From NCBI RefSeq assembly GCF_932526225.1, contig NC_064036.1:10967181-11031180 (forward strand): 64,000 nucleotides of DNA, written 5' to 3'. A model generated the notes under the pieces. The model did not search any database. It was not told the DNA's origin and worked only from the letters and a program-made list of their open reading frames with translations. This stretch comes from Nematostella vectensis. Lineage: Eukaryota > Cnidaria > Anthozoa > Actiniaria > Edwardsiidae. The position numbers and the translations under genes were made by a program. Shown in pieces: positions 32,601-43,724 of this stretch (positions are counted from its first letter, which is position 1; each line of letters opens with the position of its first letter).

Positions 32601-35600
32601 CTCTTACCCAGCTTTTTCCATGAATGGGACAAGAAATCCTCCAAGACATGCATCCACATGGAGTCCTAGCTTGTATTTCTTGGCGAGCTAGGACAATATG
32701 TGTTAAAAAATTAACTCATATAAATTCAGATTATTATAATCAAATGAGAGCCTACCTTCCCCATTTCCTCAATTGGGTCTATCATTCCATGGGGAAACTG
32801 AGGCGATGATCCCACAAGCTACAACAGCAAACAAGTAGTGAGTATTAACAGTGAGAACACAGAAAGCGGGCCATGCTGAACAACTTTGACCAATCAGATT
32901 CGACTTGAACACCATAAACATTTTGAAAAAAAAGTTCAGCCAACGTGAAATGCCGGACATTGTTTATTTGATCTTGTACATGTAGTTGACCGTTGGAAAG
33001 CAGCTTGATCACTCATAAAAATACGAGTGATACACAACGTCTGGCATTTCTCATTGGCTGAATTTTTTTTCAAAATGTTTACAATGTTCCAGCCAAGTCT
33101 GATTGGTCAAAGTAGTTCAGCATGGCCCGATTTCTGTGTCCTCACTGGTAAAGTAGTGACCTCCACACCTCCTTGTGTATACTAAATATTTCAACACTTA
33201 CAGCAATTGTGTTCTTGGAAATTGCTCGCTTCATTGCCTGCAACAAGAAGGGATTTTCTCAGTTTTGTATATATAATAAAGGTTATACTGTGACTTTTGT
33301 TGCTTAACAAGGATAGGGCTGTGTGGGTGTCAACACACAAATACATAAAAAGGTGCAACAAACCTTCATGTCGCACTTCCAGTCCTTGCCCACAGGGACA
33401 TGGACCAACTTGAAACCAAAGTAGTTTGCTGCCTAAACCACAAAACCAAAGGAAGACAAAAAAGATGAAGATATCACTTAGTTGACAAGGCTGAGGACAA
33501 GGCCTATGAGACACAGAAGGAGATAAATCTTTAGCTGCAGCTAAAGACAAGATGATAAGTTGCTTTAGCATTTGCGTAGTCTGTAACATATTACCAAATA
33601 CCCGGGGAAGAGAAGATGCAGACAGACAGAAAAATGGAGCATAGCTCCTTGAACAATACACCACTTTGTCTTTACAATCGCACCTATTTACTAGTACAGA
33701 TTGTAACTGTTGAAATCTGTTAGACTAGTTGGAAATGTTAGATTACGGATCATTTGTGGTTGAAACACAATCTGCACCATATGGTACTTTGCAGTATTAT
33801 ACGAAGAGCATTTACCTTATCAAATGCTGCATGGGCAGTTACTGGGGCAATACTAGAGAGAAAGAAACATGCTGTGTTACTACAAGAAATAAAACATGGT
33901 ATTCTTCTATGAGGGAATGACTGAGGGAATGCTGACTTACATTTCTGGTTTGGATATTCCTCTTTCGCGTGCCCAGTCACGGTATGCCTTACAAGCCAGC
34001 AAAATACTTTCTGTTCCACCTCCAGTCATCTGAAACCACAAAGCATTAATTTTTAATGGCAAATTGAAGTAAGTAACAGTGATATAGCTATTATTACAAA
34101 AATAATATTACGGATTATAGAAACATTGAAGTTTTCTTGCATAAGAAAATTTTCATGTCATAAGAAATATTGAGGTCAGTGTCCATATGTACGACTCTAT
34201 TAGGTCAATCGATCTAAGATTTAATGTGTGTAAACAGTCACAAATGACATGCTTATTCATTCTTTGAGGGTGGACTAATAAGGAGGAAAGAGTTTTCGTT
34301 TGAGTTACTGACAGAGCAAGAGCCAATATGTTTTCTCTACAAAAAGCTTACCGTTCCACAACAGTCTTTATCCCCATTGAACATTGAGAGCACCATTCGC
34401 ACAACTTCTGCTTCCATTTTCCTCACTGAAACAAAGTTTAACACAACGCTTAAATTATATACATTAATATAGCCATCTATGAATTAACAGTTATAAGAAT
34501 AATATTTCAAGCACAGCAAGTTGCAAACCTTCTGGGAAGACATCAGGATGGAGTGGATTGGACCATGCAAACTTTGCATATACCTGAAATTTTTTTTTTT
34601 TAATGTTACTGTTTTTAATTTTACTGTTTTTCATCCAGTTATTATACATTTATATTCAACTAAGATAAAAAATAAAAATAAAATAAAAAATATATATAAT
34701 AAAAATTAATATAATAAAATAAAATATCAATCACAATTAACCAGACTACTTTTTTTAAATGTGTGTTAAGCGGGAGATTCAAATGAGACACTTCAAAAAT
34801 CTGGGACTGAACTGTTGACATCCAGCGTTTCGACCTCACAGATAGGATTACCACATTAAGCCACCAGGGCCATATGGACAAAAGGCTTTCACGGTTGAGC
34901 AAAGCTGCCTACCTATAAATACCTATATATATAAATCAGAACAGTGTTTTTGTAAAGTCAATTTACCTTGATAAGAATATCTGTAAGTTCCTATTACACT
35001 TGGCTATTACATAATTGAATAATCTAAATTCTTAAGAGATTTTAATATGCAGTTCAATTTACCTTGATAAGAATATCTGTAAGTTCCTGAGTGCCACAGT
35101 AAACTGTTCCTGACACCTTTCCGTCTTTCCAGCTAAGATCACCTGATGACAATGAAAGGCATTAGGTATAGGACCCATCATGCACAACTAGATGATCGGC
35201 AATGTAATAGAAATGCAGCTTTTTTTAATGATGTGTCAGGGAAGAGCTCTTTATTCTCTATATTTTTAAGGTTATTTTGTCTATTCCTCTGAACTGCATT
35301 GCACACCAAGTTCAGCCCACAAGCATGCAATATTTTTGTTAGAAAATTGTTTTATTAAGCAGTTGCATGGAGACGAAATTACAAAGCAAATTTCTCAGTA
35401 TTTTTTCATATAAATACTTTGAGTATTTAGTGTTATTTTTAGTGTTACAGACACTAAAAATAACAAAACTATCACAAATACTCACTAGGTTTAATGTAAT
35501 TGTCATCTAGTGTCTTCATCAGTTCATTCTACAAAAGAAATAATGTGGATTTATCACTCCTATAGTATCAAGCAAACCCATATTTAAACTTATCAAGAGA

Positions 35601-38156
35601 GCATAAGATAAGAGAGGGACACTTTGGTATTACCCGCGCGCCATGTCGAATTCGAATCTGGCTATTCTCAGTAACCACCACCCCACCACTGCGCGTGAGC
35701 ATTTTTACTCACCCTACCCCCGCGCTGTGGCATTTACATCTTGTTGTTTGCAGCTATTTTGTGGCATGAAACCGAAAAAAAAAAACCACCCTATTTGCAC
35801 AAATACCATTGAAAATGTCATTATAACATCAAGGATACGGGCAGTTGCAGTTTATTAAGGGGATGTAGTACTTCAAGGATTGCAAGATTTCCAAAACGAG
35901 AGTTCATTCAAAATCAAGAGCGGAAAACCTTGTGCTTCCAACACCATTTTCGCTCTAACTTGCTGCTTCTCCGTGGTTTCTCAACATTCATTATCTTCTT
36001 AATGGTCAAACGAAATCTGTAAGTTAGAGATTAGATATAATATTGATTTTTGTGAATATTCCGGTGAATTGAGAAGGAATCCAAGAAAAATACATTTCAT
36101 AAAACTATCCTTGTAGCGAGGGAATGCATTTTTGTGATGATCAAAGCCAGCAAGCTGAAGTATCTGAGCTTCTGTAAAAGTAAGAAAATAAAGAGAGAGA
36201 TATTACTGTACTTCTTTGATGTTGTTATTTTTATATGTTTTATTATTATGTTGTTATTATACAAGCTGGAGTGCTGGAGTCGGGATTTGAATCAAACTCA
36301 GTATCACAGCCATTTTATCGCTCGTCGTTTTTTTCTTTCTCACTTTACTTCGCCGCTCAGACAAACAAAAAAATCAAACTATTCAAGGATTTAGCTTTCT
36401 GTGAGTATATTTGCCAATCTTGGTAACTTAAGATAGACTTGTTTTCTTCTTCCGAGTTATTTTACATGATATCTTTTCATGGTGGGGTGGTGGTTACTAA
36501 AAATAGCCGTATTCGGAATCAACATGGTGCGCGGGCAATACCAAAGTGTCTCTCTCTTATCTTATGCTATCTTGAACTTATCTAATAATCCTAATCAAGA
36601 TAAATTTACCTCCTTAAGTCCTTTACTTGGTAGCTAAAGAAACAAACAAAAGGTGAGAAAATATCAAGGAGGAAATTAAAAAATCTATGTGCAATTTTAT
36701 AGAAAAGTATTGTTTACCCTTTGAATGAATGTTACATGCTTATTCTCTGGAAAAGCCAGCTTCTCCATGTCATCTAAAGACTTCTGCATTTCAGCATTTA
36801 TCTGCGGTTATGGACATTGTGTCAGTTCCATGCACTAAGATTACTAAGCATTGTTCAATTACCGTAAAATTCTGATAATAATAAGCCCCCCCCCCCGAAT
36901 ATAAGCTCCCCCACCTCGAATATAAGCCCCCCCCCCCCCCCCCCCCCCAAAGGCCCTTTGAAAAGTATAAGCCCCGGGGCTTTTTATTGGAATTTTACGG
37001 TATATTAGAAAAAAAACTTATACTTGATAGATGTTGCTGACTTGGGTCCTTAACATAACCTTTAGACATCTTTAGACTCCAAGTGACAAACAGATGCACA
37101 ACTAATGATACAGACACTTTTACAATCCAGATACAGACCCTTTTACAAGTGGCTAAATATTCTCTCACCTTGTCTTTTATGATGGGTAGCCTGCGTAAAG
37201 TTTTGAAAAAAGTCTTCTTTGTTCTTGTGAAGAAACCTGAAAAATCAAAAACATTTTTATTGATTTTTTTATCGTTTAGGGGTATTGAAGAGATATTCTC
37301 AGATATTCTCAATTTCCTTATAACATCAAGTAAACAGAATCTTAATAATCCCATAATTTATTCAAGTAATGAAATTCCCCCCCAAAAAAAACTAGAGCAA
37401 GATAAAATCCATAAAAAAATATAAGATCAGGCAAACTTGGCTAAAAGCTACAGCAAAATTCCAGAAAAAAATGAGTAACACATTTTGCCTAAAATGTTTA
37501 AGCTGGAAAAAATATGTTACCATGTTAAAGCTGGAAAAAATATGTTACCTCCCTGTCAGATACCAAATGGTAAATCCCTCAGTTAGAGATGAGCCTTACC
37601 CTCATCTTGCATAAAGATCCACCTAAACAAGAATCTTAAAACCTCAGTAGCCAGCCACACAGCAAAGCAAATGCTCACTGTCCAAACAACAATCTGGAAT
37701 ATAAATTAAATTAAGATGACATTACTAAGTTGCTATTTGTTGAAGACTGTTGATACTGACTCAAAATCTTTGCTTATCAATTTTATCAAATGTTTGTCAA
37801 TAAGGTTTTTACTGGCTGTTAATAATACATAATTGGTTGCTCATATTTTTGTAATTGGTTAACAATTACCAATACCACTTTATAATCAACTCATAATTTG
37901 CTATTGATTGAAAACAATTGACACCAATATACACCAATATAATTTCTGTCGATTAAACAATAACGATGTTTGATAGGATAATCACACATACGAGCTGTAA
38001 GCCTGTGCGACGTGCACATTTTACATATCCTATCTGTTCTGTTTTCTTCATCATGGGACTTAAAGATAAACGACTTGTCCGCGAAAAAAAATATTGTCGC
38101 GCTGCAATTTCCACTACATGTACAATCTATATATCAAATAAAAGATAAAAGACTGA

Positions 38157-38192
<36 letters not shown>

Positions 38193-40744
38193 TAGTTTAT
38201 TTTTCACTTTCGCAGTCCATGGACTGAATTACAGTGACGGTCAATTACGCATACATATAAATATATAATTACCATCTAATTTACACATGATATATTGATA
38301 ATTCACTCCAAGCCTGAGGTTGCAAACTTTACGCTAACAAAATTTCCGAACCTGTCGGTTTTGGTTGCTAGAGTGACATGGTCTTTAGGTCTTAAGTTGT
38401 AGTGCGAGGACTGGTTAATTATGCGTTTGTGTATTAGGAGATGGAGTGGATTGTCAGGAGTGACCTTACGGATAAACTTACTGCATGCTATTTTCCTGCG
38501 CTCCTCAAGGGTGGGAATACCAGCCTTGGCCAGCGCGTCCGCATAGGGGATAAATGGGAATATGATAGCCAAAGCGCGCCTCTGGATCCGCTCCAGATCT
38601 TGCGATAAATATTTTGGAAGGTTGGCAAAGACTACGCATGCGTACTCCAGGATAGAGCGCACGAGACAGCAGTAAATGCTAACAAGGTCCCCTTGTGGGA
38701 CACGACTCTTCTTGAGTTGCCTTATTGCGTAAAGGCGCCTGTTAGTTTTCTTCACTACGTACTCGCAGTGAGCAGCCCATGTCAGATCGTTGGAAATGTA
38801 CACGCCGAGTAGCTTAAATGATGTCACTTCCTCAATATAGGTGCCACCGGTGGCAATGGGTTGGAGCTCGCAGCTATTGTAGTGAAGAAAGCTTACACGC
38901 ATCTCCTTGCATTTCGTTGGATTAAGTTGCATGTTGTTATTACTGGCAAATTCTTGAATATCCGACACAATATACCTCATTATTGATGGTGAATTCCTGG
39001 GAATAACTTCCATTACTGTAAGGTCGTCGACAAACTTTGCCCTCAAGCTCCATTTGTCGACAAGCTCGTTCACCATTACAGCAAATAATATAGGCGCTAA
39101 TTTTGTGCCTTGTGGGATGCCCCCATTAAGCTTTCTAGGTTGAGATTTAAACGTGCCTATTTGGACAGACTGCGACCTTTCTAATAGGAAAGCAGCAACC
39201 CACCTTACTAAGCTAGAGTGCATGTCAGAACAGGATAACTTAGATAGTAATATCTTATGATCGATTAAGTCGAAGCCCTTTCTGAAGTCGGCGAAAAAGA
39301 AACGAATGGAACAATTACCTCTGTCTAACACTTCGAGGAATTATCTCCTACAAGTTTTATTTTTGCAATAGCCTCAAACTCAAAAGTACCGAGTTTACTC
39401 TAAAGAGAGTAATGCACCTTCGCGTTATTGTGCATGTACTTGCACGTAATTGCATCTCAATGACAGATAGATGATCTACCAAAGAGTGTGAGGACTTTTT
39501 GTTATTTGACACTGTCAACAAAATATCACAAATCAAAGTTGGAACTCTCATTTCTGGCGAAATTTGGACACGAAAAGTGCTATAAAAGCGATCTTTAGTC
39601 GAAAATCGAAAATTCCTCACACACTTTATGACATGGCATAATTATCTATCAGATCCCGAAAATTTGAATGTGATATCTTAAAACCCGTCGCGAGGTTACG
39701 CCCGACAAGCTTGCGTTCTTGCCTCAAAATAATATGCTAAAAAAGTAAAAGATTTGGCATGAATTCACGGTCAACAGGTCACGGGAAACAGCAAAGGCCC
39801 ATTTTAGCTGTCTTAGAATGCGATTTATGGAAAAAAATTTTTTGCAAAAATAAATTTTAAGAACTATTGATACAGGTTTTGCAAAAACCACAAAAACAAA
39901 CAGTTGTGTCAAATTTACCTTTACCAAGACCTTAAGTATCGTTTTTATTCTTTTTATTCATATAGTGCCACTCTGACTATTAAAAAGCACCCCCCCCCCC
40001 CCACATTCTTGCACACCTCCCTCCCTAAAAATGACTAAAAAATAAAAATCTAATGATAATTTCTACTGTAATACATTAGTTAATAGTAAGCATTGCTAGG
40101 AATATTTCCTTTTCATAATCCATCCTTTTCCCATAAGTGACGTAACAACAGAATTGCATAACCATTTGTTGACTATGGAACCAATATTGTTGTTTATGGA
40201 ACTAGACTTATGCCCTTGTAGATTGTTAAGATTAACAAGCAAGTTCTATGATCTCATGTAATGATCTTCTTAATAAAAGAAGACAAACCTTTTTCAAAAG
40301 AAACTATACTGATAGGTACAAAATTTGAGTTAATAGGTTATGTCTAGCTAATGTCATGCTATTTTGTGACGGGTTCAAATTCCACTGCGTCATGACATGC
40401 CCCGAGAAAATGTCGAAACTGTAACCAAACTCGATCGAACATGATCTTACATGATTAACACAATATTGCACAAGTTCTTACCTCCCATGCTTCCATACCA
40501 CGGGTCCATCGATGAATATGACGGCGTCCTTCAGCCAAATAAACAACGAATGTCCACTGAAACAAACAACCCATGTTGGACCGGCTTGTTGGCCGAAACT
40601 CACAAGAAAACTTTATCTACGATAACGCCACTTTTAAAAGCATAACAAATATTTACTTACACAGATCTCATTCCAATGTAAGTACTCTGGGAGATGGGGC
40701 TCAACAGTTTCCAGGAAACTCTCCCATAAACTTTTCTCGAGCAT
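29659..40744 (-). CDS. SGPL1: Sphingosine-1-phosphate lyase, 584 aa, 23 coding exons
   Basis: Exons in gene order: 40744-40661, 40556-40482, 37693-37600, 37236-37169, 36801-36718, 36633-36610, 35528-35486, 35142-35063, 34583-34529, 34425-34352, 34029-33941, 33852-33816, 33432-33364, 33237-33202, 32818-32756, 32687-32608, 32496-32430, 32115-32050, 31934-31817, 31430-31376, 30775-30629, 30281-30161, 29784-29659. The sum is 1755 nt, with all phases compatible. The enzyme is ER-bound and PLP-dependent and cleaves sphingosine 1-phosphate to hexadecenal and phosphoethanolamine. A transmembrane helix ([19 protein letters not shown], residues 54-72) precedes the catalytic domain: [47 protein letters not shown] (Asp337) and [15 protein letters not shown], where Lys374 should form the PLP Schiff base. 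The C-terminus [13 protein letters not shown] is also family-typical. The human protein is 568 aa. Nothing is missing. Confidence 0.97.
29860..30112. repeat. ~30-bp tandem repeat in S1P lyase intron 22
   Basis: About eight imperfect copies of gagagtttctatgaagt followed by ttctacaaaggt-type sequence, period about 30-33 bp, lying wholly within the last intron. Confidence 0.8.
31526..31698. mobile_element. Snap-back inverted repeat, ~173 bp
   Basis: Arms of about 80 bp (left starting tatatcttggtttgtagg, right ending cctacaaaccaagatata) with a loop of about 12 nt between atcag and ctgat. The arms are more than 95 percent complementary. It lies in an S1P lyase intron (between exons 31817-31934 and 31376-31430). 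Non-coding; probably a MITE. Confidence 0.75.
32849..33147. mobile_element. Inverted-repeat element in an S1P lyase intron
   Basis: The left arm cagtgagaacacagaaagcg onwards (32849-32960) is complementary to the right arm ending ttctgtgtcctcactg (33035-33147). The arms are about 110 bp and diverged (about 85 percent), enclosing about 75 bp. Non-coding MITE-like element. Confidence 0.7.
34960..35090 (-). repeat. Partial duplication of S1P lyase exon 8 end and donor
   Basis: The block aatttaccttgataagaat through ctgtaagttcct occurs at 34960-34994 and again at 35056-35090, 96 bp apart. On the minus strand the second block is the real exon 8 terminus with its GTAAAT donor. The copy at 34960 is an intronic duplicate of the last 28 exon bases plus donor, without an acceptor. 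Confidence 0.85.
35584..36590. mobile_element. ~1-kb element with ~105-bp terminal inverted repeats
   Basis: The left end (35584-35692: cataagataagagagggac, ctttggtatta, ggtcccgcgc-like, aaccaccaccccaccact) is mirrored at the right end (36477-36590: ggtggggtggtggttact ... ctctctcttatcttatgcta). Arm identity is about 85 percent. No transposase ORF is present, and the internal ORF at 36134-36394 is low-complexity. It lies in the S1P lyase intron between exons 7 and 6. Non-autonomous DNA transposon, family unknown. Confidence 0.7.
36865..37005. repeat. C-tract/TATAAGC repeat with inverted ends
   Basis: The ends taccgtaaaattc and ggaattttacggta are inverted copies around tandem aatataagcccccc units and long C runs (36886-36950). 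It is related to the GCGCTTATT family. It sits in S1P lyase intron 4. Confidence 0.7.
38160..39335 (-). mobile_element. 5'-truncated non-LTR retrotransposon with reverse transcriptase
   Basis: An open frame of about 342 codons (39331 to 38303) encodes the central and C-terminal part of a LINE reverse transcriptase: [48 protein letters not shown] (catalytic FVDD), [21 protein letters not shown] and [19 protein letters not shown]. There is no endonuclease or 5' RT region; the frame stops being recognisable at about 39335, a typical 5' truncation. The 3' end is an (ATT)n run at 38160-38192, as in CR1/L2-clade elements. It is inserted in S1P lyase intron 2 in the sense orientation. Confidence 0.85.
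39336..40481 (-). other. 5' part of S1P lyase intron 2
   Basis: AT-rich intron sequence upstream of the LINE fragment, with a C homopolymer near 39988-40002. No exon or structured repeat recognised. Confidence 0.5.
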
Positions 40745-41285
40745 TTTGGCGAGAATGGAAGAGAAGAAGCGCGCAATCAAGCGAAAGAACCAAAGTGGAG
40801 TGCGGACGAGGCTCTCACGTGACCATCATGATGTCACATGTGTGACGGGACGGGAGGGTTAGGGACAGATAGATTGTTATGTAACCATTATAGGATTTCA
40901 ACTAAAAAAATTTTGGAAGACGAGACTTGGTTATATGTCATCATTGGTCAACCATGAATTAACCGACAAAAAAAAAATCCGATTCGAAAGCTATAGGAGG
41001 TCATTGTAGTAAGTATGACCATGCACCCTTTCATGAGCGAATTCAAATTTGAGATTAAGTGACCTTTTTTCTGTAACAATCGAGCTATTCTACTCTTTTT
41101 GGAAATATAGACAATGTGACGGAAAAGGGAAAAGGGGAATTCAACTAACTCGCACCAGTTTCCCTCGTCCCATAGCTGTCAACACTTCCATTGAAACCGA
41201 AGAGAGATTTGCGTGTTTCCGTGAGGTCTTTCATCGGAATTTCTTCCGTTCTCACTCCCTGTTATTCCCATCTCATCACGAGAAC
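40745..41285. promoter_or_regulatory. 541-bp divergent intergenic region, S1P lyase / dehydrogenase
   Basis: It separates the start codons of two head-to-head genes, so it must contain both promoters and 5' UTRs. I see no TATA box placed convincingly for either gene. An open + frame runs through 41049-41285 but contains no better start than 41286. Confidence 0.55.
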
Positions 41286-43581
41286 ATGAACAACTCAGTA
41301 CAGCTTTGGGACGGTCAGCTATCTGTGATCACACGGCCAGTGCCGCATGTTTCCAACCCGAGCGAAGTGATCGTGAAGGTCGCATACTCGGGCATCTGCG
41401 ATCGAGACCTCCAGATCTTAGAGGGAGAATTACCAGCTGCGAAGTGTGTCGTTCTCGGTCATGAGTTTTCTGGTGTCGTGAGTGACGTTGGAAGCGACGT
41501 GAAGAATGTGTCCATAGGTGATCGGTGGGTATCAATGTTACGCTTCGGTGGATAGATTTACACTTTCCGAGAGGGGTTGAAAGATCATCTCTTGAAATGC
41601 GCGTGATCGGCGCACGGAGGCGTCGTATTTGAGTCCTACGTTTTAAAACAAAATATGACATAATCTGCGATGGCTGCGCATTTCAGGCAATTAATCCCGT
41701 GCACGATTTAAATGGGTGGATGAAGGCACAGTGGGCCGAAATGAATAAAAATATATTCATGATCGACGCCAATTCTGCATGTTTATTATTGAAATACCGA
41801 AGGTTTTGTTTTTCAGATTGTTTGCTTCCATTTCACGTTTATTAACTTGATCATAAATATGAAGTTTCCTGTTTCCACAGATTTTCCTAAACACTTATTT
41901 CTAGAAAATGGAGAAATTGTAGAGGTTATCTTTTGGGAAAGGAATTTAAATATTATTTTAAGACCAGCTGTAACCAATAAAGGATTGCTCATTAGATATT
42001 CAAACTTCCACCCATTTCCTTTTGCTTCCCTAAAAACGTCATTTGCGTATCTACAATGATAATCATTTTATCAACGCCGATTAAACTACGATTCTAAGGT
42101 CCTATCTTTGATATATTATTCTACATTTCCCCCATTTTCTAACACGCTCCGCGACTCATACATTCTTCATAATCTGTTAATAAAAAGGTAAACAATCCGA
42201 GAGAGGTTCAATAGAAATTCTCGTTACCGGAAGAAAGAAAACATTGTCTATAAACTTGGTGACAAAGGAGGTATATACCCATTCATTCCACCAGACATTT
42301 TAAAAGAGATTTACATTTCGACTACTTTCGTACGTTTTCCCCCCTTAGAGCAAAGAATGGCATATTACCTAAACCGTTCAGTTTTTCAGTCAAATTGGCG
42401 TGATAAAAAAAAATGAAATTTTAGCTGGGCGGACTGAACTGACTTTATTGGTACAATATTTCGCGAAAATAAAGAGGCGAGTCACCTTTGCAGCCGCTCG
42501 TGTCGTTCTTTCGTGTTCTCGTTTGTTTGTATCGCAGGGGAAACAATAAATTTCTCCTGCGGCCACAAAAAAACGAGAACGCGAAAGAACAGAGACGTGA
42601 CACGGACTAAAAGAAACAACGGCCCAGCCTCAACTGAAAATTAGACGTTTTTATAAAAAAATTATATTAGTACTTTACTTTAAAAAAAAGGTTGTATTTT
42701 AGTTAAGTACACTCCTTTAAAACCTTTAAATTAAGTCTTTAATATGTATTATTAAATCCGATGCATTTGTCCACAGTGTTGTTGTTAACCCTAATAGCAG
42801 CTGTAACACATGTAAGGCTTGTCGAAGAGGGCAGCCCCACTTCTGCGAAAAAGGAGGTACCGGCTCTGCAATAGGAGTCTGGAAAAATGGTGGATGGACA
42901 CAGTACGCTCGTGTACATGCACCAAATATACACATCGTCCCTCCACAAGTGAGCCTCAAACAAGCAGCACTTTGTGAGCCAATATCCTGTGTACTGCATG
43001 GGCTCGACAAGTTACACCCGGCTGCCAGGGATTCCAAGATACTTGTTTCAGGAACAGGAGTGACAGGCTTACTCTGGATGTGCATCTTACACTTTCATGG
43101 ATACAGAAGGGTGACAGTTATTGAGTTCTCAGAGCAGTGGAGAATGTTAGCGATGGGGCTTAATTTAGGCTTCAAAATCTTGCACCCAGACACTGTGCAC
43201 ACGGATTTAGTAGAAGCAACACAATCCCAAAATAATACCTGGGGATTTGACGTCATTATCGAGTGTACTGGCTTGTCAGTGTTGGTGCAAAGTGCCATAA
43301 AGTGGTTGGGGTATGGCGGCAAACTCCTTATATTCGGGAGTAGTGCAAAAGACTCTGAGGTAAAAATAAGCCCATACGAGATCCACCACAAGGAAATCCA
43401 GATTTTGGGGTCTTCTATGAATCCATTTTCTTTTTTACATTCGGTTGAGTTAGTGAGAGACATGTCAGAGTATTTGGATTATGAAAAACTTGGGATATCT
43501 GTTTTTAAGCTAACTGACTACCAAGCTGCCTTGACAAAGCTGAAACAAGGTTCTGTTCTAAAAGCAGTTTTTGCTACCTAG
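41286..43581 (+). CDS. Zinc-dependent medium-chain dehydrogenase (polyol dehydrogenase-like), 347 aa
   Basis: Two exons, 41286-41524 and 42777-43581, joined at CG|T (donor gtgggt, acceptor gtccacag). An N-terminal GroES-like domain carries the catalytic zinc ligands Cys38 (SGICDRD) and His59-Glu60 (VLGHEFSG). The structural zinc lobe has Cys89, 92, 95 and 103 (CNTCKACRRGQPHFC). A GGW...Y motif and CEPISCVLHGLD follow. The Rossmann fold begins ILVSGTGVTGLLW, with an acidic VTVIEFSE strand end favouring NAD+. Length and layout match sorbitol, threonine and arabitol/altritol dehydrogenases that oxidise sugar alcohols. The residue two after the catalytic Cys is Arg40, where most relatives have Ser/Thr, so substrate is uncertain. 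Start chosen: MNNSVQLWDG, the first Met consistent with family length. Confidence 0.9.
41525..42776 (+). other. Single intron of the dehydrogenase gene
   Basis: AT-rich. It contains a hairpin at 42504-42591 (gttctttcgtgttctcgttt against aaacgagaacgcgaaagaac) and a cggcccagcct..actgaaaattaga segment (about 42620-42650) also found at 20113-20145, so both belong to a dispersed repeat. The 70-codon ORF at 41847-42059 has no domain. Confidence 0.5.
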
Positions 43582-43724
43582 TAATTAGTCTTATTTTAAG
43601 TTGTATAAAATATTTTTCAGCATTAGCAAGTGAAGCTTTGTTTATGTACATCAGGGTTGCCTAATCACAGATTAGATTATCATATTACTTTTATAAATAC
43701 CTAATTCCTTTATAACTTCACATA

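Noticed and set aside
34790-34900. tRNA-like segment (tttcgacctcacag, ccaccagggcc)
   Set aside because: I could not fold a cloverleaf with D and T loops; no B-box match.
36134-36426. Plus-strand ORFs in the 1-kb inverted-repeat element as a transposase remnant
   Set aside because: Low-complexity Phe/Ile/Lys-rich translation without DDE or other transposase motifs.
41049-41285. Longer N-terminus for the dehydrogenase from the ATG at 41049
   Set aside because: It adds 79 residues unlike any family member; the protein from 41286 has the usual length and start.
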